A stretch of DNA of 18,852 bases from JBDNFP01 sp041689775 (GTDB taxonomy: Bacteria; Bacteroidota; Bacteroidia; Cytophagales; Spirosomataceae), in contig JBDNFP010000374.1 in NCBI GenBank assembly GCA_041689775.1, positions 1 to 18,852 of the forward strand. Direction: 5' to 3'. Every line of letters starts with the position of its first letter. The first letter of the stretch is position 1. Position numbers and translations under genes: made by a program. Shown piece after piece: positions 1 to 4,751 of this stretch. The notes beneath the pieces are model-generated. The model was not told the DNA's origin. It did not search any database and saw nothing but the letters and a program-made list of their open reading frames with translations.

Positions 1-240
1 GGCCCCCCCGCCTGCTATCTGACCCTGACGGATGAGAAGAGTGGCTGCTGGCTCGGCTCGCTGGCCTTCGCTTACGCCCGCATCTGCCAGGTTCCCCTGT
101 CGGAAGTCCGCCAAAGGCTGATCGAGAGCTTTCATCGCTGGTGGAAAGTGTATCCGTTCCGTACCCGTTGGGGGAGTATGTTATACCCGAGGGATATACT
201 ACTGATTTTATTTCCGGCCCGTGGGTTGTGTATCCGTTGA
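1..240 (+). CDS. Unrecognised partial reading frame, 5' end outside window
   Basis: Frame 1 is open from the first base to a TGA at 238-240 (79 codons). I do not recognise the product. The first 45 or so codons end mostly in G or C, and 80 of the first 120 bases are G or C. This supports real coding in this frame up to about position 140. After that, base composition falls to about 45% G+C and the frame-3 DUF1353 gene takes over, so the last 100 bases of this frame (141-240) overlap a better supported gene. Either this gene truly ends at 240 with a long overlap, or a frameshift near 130-160 joins it to the next frame. Readable residues include WLGSLAFAYARICQVPL at about residues 17-33. No function is proposed. 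Confidence 0.35.
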   Translation, partial: GPPACYLTLTDEKSGCWLGSLAFAYARICQVPLSEVRQRLIESFHRWWKVYPFRTRWGSMLYPRDILLILFPARGLCIR

Positions 241-467
241 TACACCCGCACGGCGCCGGGGCCAATGAAGCGATACCCCACGACTACGAACACGAAAACG
301 GTATAGGGGTTGATCTTATAGGTAGGCAACACGCCCGGCTACTATCTAACTTAATGCTTGCCGTAAGAATGACCGTAAGCAAGGCGCCACGCTGGAAGAT
401 ATGGTGTATGCTAATCTATACTTGTTTGTTTAGTTGGGTGAGGTTTGCACCCGAAAAAAAAGTGTAA
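141..467 (+). CDS. DUF1353 family phage-type protein
   Basis: The 108-residue product shows the DUF1353 signature. A segment of the type 'VP-x-GF-x-TDF-x-S-x-P' is present as IPEGYTTDFISGP at residues 15-27. A 'HDY' follows at H47-Y49, and then an amphipathic stretch (about 57-100) where the family has its second helical part. DUF1353 proteins are common in tailed phages and prophages; their biochemical role is not established. The GTG at 141 is the only reasonable start that keeps the motif, but family members usually have about 20-30 more residues before it. The true start may therefore be upstream or the frame may be broken (see the open frame at 1-240). The stop is 3 bases before the ATG of the next gene, so the two are probably co-transcribed. 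Confidence 0.7.
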   Translation: MESVSVPYPLGEYVIPEGYTTDFISGPWVVYPLIHPHGAGANEAIPHDYEHENGIGVDLIGRQHARLLSNLMLAVRMTVSKAPRWKIWCMLIYTCLFSWVRFAPEKKV

Positions 468-470
468 AAC

Positions 471-878
471 ATGACCCCCTACATAATACGTACCCTTCCA
501 AAACGCTGGCATGGCCTGATCTACCACGAAGCAATGGTAGTACCCAAGCCCGGCACGGGTGAGCTGTACGTTATGGATATTACCCAACACAGCATAAGGC
601 CCAGAGTACTAACCTTGGTAGAATATACCGCCCAGGGCGACGACGTACTAAGCACCCGGCCCGTAAATATAGATATTGATCAAACCTGGCGTACTTTCCA
701 AGAATTAGAAACTACCCGGCGGTACCACGTAACGCGGTATAATTGCGATCACTTTTTAGATGAACTCCAATACTACCGCCCACGTAGCGAACAACTCCGC
801 CAAAAGGTGACGCTCTCAATATTATTTATTTTCGTTGTTTTGTTTCTTGTGCTCCTAGTAAGCAAAAAGGCCGTCTGA
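471..878 (+). CDS. Small membrane-anchored LRAT/NlpC-P60-like protein
   Basis: The product has 135 residues. Its core resembles the circularly permuted papain-like group that includes LRAT (lecithin:retinol acyltransferase) and HRASLS proteins: an early His in a beta-strand (GLIYHEAMVV, H19) and a late Asn-Cys-acidic-His motif (YNCDHFLDEL, C92) like the 'NCEHF' of LRAT. In that fold the His and Cys form the active site for thiol hydrolysis or acyl transfer. Residues about 112-130 form one strongly hydrophobic helix followed by a short basic tail, so the enzyme would be a C-terminally anchored membrane protein with a short cytoplasmic or periplasmic end. It follows the DUF1353 gene by 3 bases. 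Its last codons and stop lie inside the downstream terminator stem. Substrate is unknown; lipid or peptidoglycan-peptide chemistry are possibilities. The family call rests on motif pattern only. Confidence 0.55.
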   Translation: MTPYIIRTLPKRWHGLIYHEAMVVPKPGTGELYVMDITQHSIRPRVLTLVEYTAQGDDVLSTRPVNIDIDQTWRTFQELETTRRYHVTRYNCDHFLDELQYYRPRSEQLRQKVTLSILFIFVVLFLVLLVSKKAV

Positions 879-899
879 AATTCAGACGGCCTTTTTTTT
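864..899. terminator. Strong two-way Rho-independent terminator
   Basis: An 11-bp perfect stem (869-879 with 881-891) is extended by A-T pairs on both sides. It has an A-run before it and an eight-T run after it (892-899), so it can stop transcription from both strands. It sits between the convergent LRAT-like gene (+), whose TGA at 876-878 lies inside the left arm, and the lipoprotein gene (-), whose stop is 13 bases further on. Confidence 0.92.
868..892. repeat. Inverted pair of AGGCCGTCTGAA (matches Neisseriaceae AG-DUS)
   Basis: Positions 868-879 read AGGCCGTCTGAA and 881-892 are its exact reverse complement, with a single A between. From memory, AGGCCGTCTGAA is the AG-DUS dialect of the Neisseriaceae DNA uptake sequence, which in those genomes often occurs as inverted pairs serving as terminators. 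I saw no other copy of GCCGTCTGAA or its complement in this window. The inverted pair is seen directly; uptake-sequence origin is inference. Confidence 0.6.
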
Positions 900-911
900 G
901 GGTTGGAGTAT

Positions 912-1223
912 CTACCGTGGGGCTGTTGTTACCTTTACCCCGTTTGTTGTGAAATTTGTTCTCTTCTTTTTGAAGCCCGTGAGCGTTACCGAATAAATAC
1001 CATTGCGCGGGAATGTGTGGGTTACTTGCGTACCCGTCAACACGTTGGGCGCTCCTTCAATCTGCCATTCTACCCTATCGAAATGCTCACCCGTGGCAAC
1101 GAGCACCACGCGGCCGGCCGTGGTTTCGGTGGCGACAATCTTCATATTGGGCCGTGGCGCAAACGTATCTTGGATGTCACAGCCCGCAAGGCTCAAAGCC
1201 ATAAGCACTAGTAATTTTTTCAT
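912..1223 (-). CDS. Lipoprotein with a PKD/Ig-like fold
   Basis: The 103-residue product starts with a lipoprotein signal: MKKLL, a hydrophobic core, and a lipobox SLAGC with the acylated Cys at position 15. The rest (about residues 25-100) reads as one PKD-type beta-sandwich, with the family's closing pattern HTFPRNGIYSVTLTG at about 69-83. It would be a lipid-anchored surface or periplasmic protein. Its ATG overlaps the integrase stop codon by the sequence ATGA (1220-1223), so it is probably translated by coupling from the integrase message and expressed in the integrated state. Phage-encoded lipoproteins can act in lysogenic conversion or superinfection exclusion, but nothing in the sequence proves that here. 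Confidence 0.8.
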   Translation of the reverse strand: MKKLLVLMALSLAGCDIQDTFAPRPNMKIVATETTAGRVVLVATGEHFDRVEWQIEGAPNVLTGTQVTHTFPRNGIYSVTLTGFKKKRTNFTTNGVKVTTAPR

Positions 1224-2395
1224 TGTGGGATTGTTTCGAGGTTAAATAAATGTTCGGTATGCCGTAAAACGGTATCGTCAAGTAAATGTGCATAAATTTT
1301 CTCCGTCGTCAAAACTGATTTGTGTCCAAGTATCCGGCTAACGGTTTTAATGGGTACGTCGTTGTTTAGCAGGAAGGTACCCGCTGTTTTTCGGGCTACG
1401 TGGGTAGTCAGGTGAGTGTCGATGCCCACCGCCCGCGCGATGTCTTTTAGCACCGCGTTTGTTTTCTGATTGCTGATGATGGGTAGTACTCCCTTGTACT
1501 TGGTAAGTATCCGCTCCGCTTGCGGCAGTAGCGGCACAAAAAACAGGCTACCCGATTTTTGCCGGATATCTACAATTACTTTCCTTCCGCGTATTTCTAC
1601 CAAGTGCTTATCGGTTCTGAACGCTTGGAGGTCGCAATAGCTAAGGCCCGTATAGCACACAAAAACGAAAGTATCGGCAATCCGTTGCTGACCCGCCGTA
1701 AGGTAGGGGCTATCTACGAGCAACTGTATTTCTTCCAAGGGTAAGAACTTCACCGGTCCGGGGGCCGTCTTCTTTTCGTGGAGTAGTTCGAGCGGGTTAT
1801 GGGTAATTAGCTCATCCCGCCGGGCATCTTCCAGTAGTTTTACCAGGTGTCGAACGTTGCGTACTAGGTGATTTTGTGAGAAGCCACGCACTACCCGGAG
1901 GTAGCGAATAAACACCCTACCCCACCCCATATTTACTTCACGTAGGTTTATATCCTTCCTGCGCTTAAAATACAAAAACTTGACCATGTTTTGACCCATA
2001 GCCACGTGGGTCTGATAGGTACTATCGGAGTAGCCCGGCTGGCCGATCCTTGCCCGAAAATCTACCAAGTGATTAGAGTAGAGTTGAAGTAAGGTTAGTT
2101 TCTCGCGATGTAAATAGGCGTTCCGCAGTTGGGAGGCCGTCAGGTCTGCATTTCGTTGCTTCATGTCTGATAGCAACTCCCGAATGTCCGCTTCTACTTC
2201 GTGTAGGGTAGTGTTGTTTTGTTGGGCCGCCCGGCTGTTACCGCCGAACCGTTGGGCGCCTTGATTCCAGCCCGGCCCGCTCTCTATGCCGGTGCTGAAA
2301 TCGGTCGCCACTTCGCCGTTTAGCCTAATTCTACAATAGAGGTAGGCATTGTTTCCAGCCTGTTGCTTTTTGGGCCTAAAATTGATTCGTAGCAT
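1220..2395 (-). CDS. int: Tyrosine recombinase (integrase), IntDOT-like
   Basis: The 391-residue product has the usual Bacteroidota layout: an N-terminal arm-type DNA-binding domain (about 1-95), a SAM-like core-binding domain (about 100-205) and a C-terminal catalytic domain (about 215-385). Catalytic residues visible are K280, H332 and R335 in THVARKTAGT, H358 in ILGHKS, and the nucleophile Y368 in KIYAHL. The first catalytic Arg, normally in TGLRY, is Ser252 in TGLSYCDL. The same exchange is known for IntDOT of the Bacteroides element CTnDOT, and the spacing to the other residues also fits. The gene begins 153 bases from the 3' end of tRNA-Arg and reads into the element. Its stop overlaps the lipoprotein start by 4 bases. 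It should insert and excise the element at the tRNA. Confidence 0.97.
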   Translation of the reverse strand: MLRINFRPKKQQAGNNAYLYCRIRLNGEVATDFSTGIESGPGWNQGAQRFGGNSRAAQQNNTTLHEVEADIRELLSDMKQRNADLTASQLRNAYLHREKLTLLQLYSNHLVDFRARIGQPGYSDSTYQTHVAMGQNMVKFLYFKRRKDINLREVNMGWGRVFIRYLRVVRGFSQNHLVRNVRHLVKLLEDARRDELITHNPLELLHEKKTAPGPVKFLPLEEIQLLVDSPYLTAGQQRIADTFVFVCYTGLSYCDLQAFRTDKHLVEIRGRKVIVDIRQKSGSLFFVPLLPQAERILTKYKGVLPIISNQKTNAVLKDIARAVGIDTHLTTHVARKTAGTFLLNNDVPIKTVSRILGHKSVLTTEKIYAHLLDDTVLRHTEHLFNLETIPQ

Positions 2396-2414
2396 GAATC
2401 TTTTTTAATCTGCA

Positions 2415-2547
2415 TGTACTGTGGTATTAAGTTAGGGGACATTGAACGCCATACCTTAGATAATACCATGCCACTAATTAACTACCGTACCCACAGGCAC
2501 GAAAAAAGGCGAAAACAGGATGAAAAAGAACGTGTACTTGTTGTATT
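2415..2547. repeat. Direct and inverted repeats between int and tRNA; possible integrase arm sites
   Basis: The 153 bases between integrase and tRNA hold no convincing gene. TGTACTGTGGTATT (2415-2428) recurs almost exactly as TGTACTTGTTGTATT (2533-2547), with one extra base and one change. TGGTATTA (2422-2429) recurs inverted as TAATACCA (2461-2468). Short repeats in this position are typical of arm-type binding sites for tyrosine recombinases or excisionases. The repeats are seen; the function is inference. Confidence 0.35.
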
Positions 2548-2548
2548 G

Positions 2549-2567
2549 TGCACCCGAAGGGATTCGA
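2549..2567. other. Candidate attachment site at the tRNA-Arg 3' end
   Basis: The integrase gene faces the 3' half of the tRNA, so the crossover most likely lies in the T-arm/acceptor segment, which restores an intact tRNA after integration. The exact core cannot be fixed because its partner copy would be outside the window to the left. Confidence 0.4.
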
Positions 2568-2620
2568 ACCCCTATCGTCGGTACCGGAAACCAAAATTCT
2601 ATCCATTGAACTACGGGTGC
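2549..2620 (-). tRNA. tRNA-Arg (anticodon CCG)
   Basis: Read on the minus strand, the 72 bases fold as a standard tRNA. The 7-bp acceptor stem is GCACCCG with CGGGTGC plus discriminator A. The anticodon stem-loop is TTGGT-TTCCGGT-ACCGA with CCG at positions 34-36 (reads CGG, Arg). The T-arm is AGGGG-TTCGAAT-CCCTT. No CCA follows the discriminator base, so the 3' end must be completed by the CCA-adding enzyme, which is encoded at 17014-18450. The gene is intact despite the adjacent integration. Confidence 0.97.
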
Positions 2621-2633
2621 ATGTATCGGGCTG

Positions 2634-2641
2634 CAAATATA
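2634..2641 (-). promoter_or_regulatory. Bacteroidota -7 element for tRNA-Arg
   Basis: TATATTTG on the minus strand matches the Bacteroidota -7 consensus TAnnTTTG exactly. It ends 13 bases before the mature tRNA 5' end, which gives a short leader. The -33 region is T-rich (about 2656-2660) but has no clean TTTG. Confidence 0.6.
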
Positions 2642-2719
2642 GGTGTATTTTTAAAAATCAGGCAACAGTTGTTCTGCTCTTTTTATCAATTATTTCAAAT
2701 ACCAAGCCTAGGCGCTGAT

Positions 2720-3391
2720 TTACAGCTGCTTTAACAACTCCCAATCCTGAACTTCTTTCAGGTACAGGTAGTCGAGCAGGATACCATTGGTATTGGTAAT
2801 GAGCTGATGGCCTTCCACGAAGGGAGCTACGTAGGTTGTTATCCGTTCGTGATCAGATTCCACTCCCTGATGCTGATCGTGGTAGGATTGAATTTCGGCC
2901 GCTGTTAATTCGAGTTCGCAGAAATAGAAATACATCGCTTCATCACTCGTACCCGTCGATGGGTAGCAGGCCTTATCCAATAAGCGGGTAAGATCCTCTT
3001 TTGCTACGGTAATTCCGGTTTCCTCCTGTACTTCCCGGGCCGCCACCGCTGCCGGATCACTTTCGCTATCTAGCATGCCGGCGGGGTGCTCGTAGGCATG
3101 TGACCCGTCACAAATACGCCGCTGTTTTACCAATAAAAGGTACTTTTCACGGGTTTCTTTGTCGATGAAGCAAATCAATACACAAACTACCTCCCCTTTC
3201 AAAAAGCAAATGGGTGGGATTTTATCTCCTTCGGGCGTGGTAGCGTCCGTCATTAGCAGGGAGAATAGTATCTCTCCGTTACGTTTTCGGCGAGAGTAGA
3301 TTTCTTCTACGCTATGAATAGCGAGGCCATTCTTGACGAGCTTGTCGGCCCAGATTTGATATTTATGCGATTCAGTGAGTTTTTCAGCCAT
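2720..3391 (-). CDS. Nudix hydrolase, ADP-sugar pyrophosphatase (NUDX14)-like
   Basis: The 223-residue product contains a Nudix box at residues 105-127, GMLDSESDPAAVAAREVQEE followed by TGI, with the metal-binding core REVQEE (119-124). The usual Glu at box position 7 is Ser111, with Glu one residue earlier; this is a mild deviation. The N-terminal part (an IWADKLVKNG stretch, then IPPICFLKGEVVCVL and EHPAGML) resembles the plant ADP-sugar diphosphatase NUDX14, so cleavage of an ADP-sugar such as ADP-glucose to AMP and sugar-1-phosphate is plausible. I chose the ATG at 3391 (MAEKLTES), preceded by AAGGAAAC; an in-frame TTG lies 24 bases upstream. The gene is divergent from the DUF2721 gene. 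It is about 1.4 kb from the glucan operon, which suits a role in ADP-glucose turnover, but substrate is inferred from resemblance only. Confidence 0.88.
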   Translation of the reverse strand: MAEKLTESHKYQIWADKLVKNGLAIHSVEEIYSRRKRNGEILFSLLMTDATTPEGDKIPPICFLKGEVVCVLICFIDKETREKYLLLVKQRRICDGSHAYEHPAGMLDSESDPAAVAAREVQEETGITVAKEDLTRLLDKACYPSTGTSDEAMYFYFCELELTAAEIQSYHDQHQGVESDHERITTYVAPFVEGHQLITNTNGILLDYLYLKEVQDWELLKQL

Positions 3392-3489
3392 ATTTTTTGT
3401 TTCCTTCGTGTACAATCGTTTCCGAACTATTAAGCAAGTGAACAGGCTTTCTGTTTTGGCTTCTCAGGATTACCCCACTACTGACCTTT

Positions 3490-3963
3490 ATGGAACTAAC
3501 ATTAAGCACACCGGCCCTACTTTTATCAACGGTTTCTCTTCTCATGATTGCCTTTACCAATCGGTTTCTGTCCATAGCCAATCTGATCCGGGACCTGCAT
3601 AAGCAATTCCAGAAAAATCCTGACGGTATCGTGGTTGCGCAGATTAAGAACCTACACATGCGTTTGCGCCTAATCCGGACGATTCAGGCTTTTGCCGTCA
3701 TGAGCCTGCTGTTGGGCGCAATATGCATACTCTTGCTACTCCAAGGGAACTTAGTGACCGCCCGAGTCCTGTTTTACGGCGCCCTCGGGCTTCAAATTAC
3801 GGCTCTTGGGCTTTCAGTCATCGAAATCTCCATATCCATCAAGGCCCTTCAACTCGAACTAATCGACATGGAAGAAACCCTTGGCAAGCGTAGTTTTTTC
3901 AATATACGGTCAAAGACAGAGGTGACCCAGAAAAGCGATGAAAAAGAGAAATCTGATTCCTAA
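3490..3963 (+). CDS. DUF2721 family membrane protein
   Basis: The 157-residue product matches the DUF2721 pattern: an N-terminal helix starting TPALLLSTVSLLMIAFTNRF (residues 7-26) followed by a charged segment with LIRDL, and then two more membrane helices at about 64-85 and 90-115. The C-terminal 30 residues are charged and probably cytoplasmic. The function of the family is not known. It is transcribed away from the Nudix gene across a 98-base divergent intergenic stretch. It converges on the next gene with overlapping stops: TAA at 3961-3963 here, and TAG at 3962-3960 on the other strand. Confidence 0.88.
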   Translation: MELTLSTPALLLSTVSLLMIAFTNRFLSIANLIRDLHKQFQKNPDGIVVAQIKNLHMRLRLIRTIQAFAVMSLLLGAICILLLLQGNLVTARVLFYGALGLQITALGLSVIEISISIKALQLELIDMEETLGKRSFFNIRSKTEVTQKSDEKEKSDS

Positions 3964-4652
3964 TTATAGAGCGGTATTGACAACGAGATAAAGGGCATCC
4001 CATAAGTACTCGAAAAACGGCCCTGACCGTTGTTTAGCTTAGCATCCGACCGGTAGGCTACCTGACCCCACACGTAGCCAGCTTTTACACCAAACTCCTG
4101 GGTTAACCAAATTCGAACAAATGCTTCGGCCTGACCACTATTGTTGGTCTTGAACGTAGGTATAATGTTGAGGTTAGCCGGGGCTATGCCAATATCAGTA
4201 TTATTAAGGGCTAAAATGGAATCTGGGGCAGTACCCGGAGCGGCCAATTTATACAAAGAATTTCTTCTTTTCCCAAAGGCAAAACCCAGAATATCGGCAT
4301 TTACTCCAATATCCACTTTCCTGGCAACGGTAACGTTGAAACCCACCATAAAATTCATACCCGTAGCCGACGCCCGGCTTAGCTGCATGATGTCGCTCTG
4401 CGTGGCATTAGCCGGAGCGGTGAGATTTATGTCATTGGCCAAGTAGGTCCATATTCGGGCGCCAGCGCTAACTTGAAACCAAGGTGCATTAGCGGGGTTC
4501 AAAGCCTGATAGTAGAGTAAGGAAGGAGCAAGTTGACTGCCTTTGAATCCAGTTCCAAAGTCTAATCCGGTTGACACCCTCGACATACGCTGAGCGTATC
4601 CGTGAGTACCAGCAATAAACATAAGCAAGGTTAGTAGTACTATCTTCTTCAT
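3960..4652 (-). CDS. Exported outer-membrane beta-barrel-type protein, function unknown
   Basis: The 230-residue product has a typical signal peptide (MKKIVLLTLLMFIAGTHGYA, cleavage before Q21). The mature part is made of alternating polar and hydrophobic strands rich in Gly, Asn and aromatic residues, with repeated patterns such as FMVGFNVTVARKVDIGVNAD and FGVKAGYVWGQVAYRS. It ends in a hydrophobic strand (PFISLSIPLYN), as expected for a small outer-membrane barrel. I cannot name a family more closely than outer-membrane-beta-barrel-like. It lies downstream of glgB on the same strand, but a terminator and a separate promoter come between, so it is probably its own unit. The ATG is preceded closely by AAGGA. 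Confidence 0.75.
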   Translation of the reverse strand: MKKIVLLTLLMFIAGTHGYAQRMSRVSTGLDFGTGFKGSQLAPSLLYYQALNPANAPWFQVSAGARIWTYLANDINLTAPANATQSDIMQLSRASATGMNFMVGFNVTVARKVDIGVNADILGFAFGKRRNSLYKLAAPGTAPDSILALNNTDIGIAPANLNIIPTFKTNNSGQAEAFVRIWLTQEFGVKAGYVWGQVAYRSDAKLNNGQGRFSSTYGMPFISLSIPLYN

Positions 4653-4688
4653 TCCTTCTTAATTTCCTGATTTGTTGTGATCGTGGGA

Positions 4689-4696
4689 CAAAGGTA
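4689..4696 (-). promoter_or_regulatory. Bacteroidota -7 element for the outer-membrane protein gene
   Basis: TACCTTTG on the minus strand is an exact TAnnTTTG. It lies 36 bases upstream of the ATG and just past the glgB terminator. A TTTG at 4709-4712 is only 12 bases upstream, closer than the usual -33 spacing, so the upstream element is uncertain. Confidence 0.45.
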
Positions 4697-4704
4697 TAAA
4701 AAAG

Positions 4705-4744
4705 AGGCCAAAAAGAATGCCGGTTTTTGGTGACCGGCATTCTT
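4705..4744 (-). terminator. Rho-independent terminator of the glgE-mak-glgB operon
   Basis: A perfect 12-bp stem, AAGAATGCCGGT with ACCGGCATTCTT (4733-4744 with 4713-4724), encloses an 8-base loop. On the minus strand it is followed by a T-rich tail. It begins 7 bases after the glgB stop codon. Confidence 0.88.
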
Positions 4745-4751
4745 GGATAAT

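Larger units (their letters stand above)
1..2567. mobile_element. Right-hand end of an element integrated at tRNA-Arg (prophage or phage-like island)
   Basis: A tyrosine recombinase gene lies directly beyond the 3' end of a tRNA gene, which is the classic layout of an element that integrates into a tRNA 3' end. The other genes on the same side are of phage or accessory type: a DUF1353 protein, a small LRAT-like membrane protein and a PKD lipoprotein. Past the tRNA the genes are housekeeping. The integrase gene is read away from the tRNA, as expected for int at an attachment end. No copy of the tRNA 3' end was seen in positions 1-2400, so the far attachment site must lie left of the window. 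Whether this is a full prophage, a satellite or an integrative conjugative element cannot be decided, because no capsid, tail or conjugation gene is visible. Confidence 0.72.

Noticed and set aside
903..1211. Three open frames antisense to the lipoprotein gene
   Set aside because: The minus-strand frame has a lipobox, PKD pattern and coupling to the integrase; the antisense frames have no family features.
2414..2734. 106-codon open frame on the plus strand across the tRNA region
   Set aside because: It runs antisense through the whole tRNA-Arg gene and into the end of the Nudix gene, and its peptide has no recognisable motif.
3384..3659. 91-codon minus-strand frame across the Nudix/DUF2721 divergent region
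   Set aside because: It overlaps the start of both well supported genes, and its peptide resembles no family.
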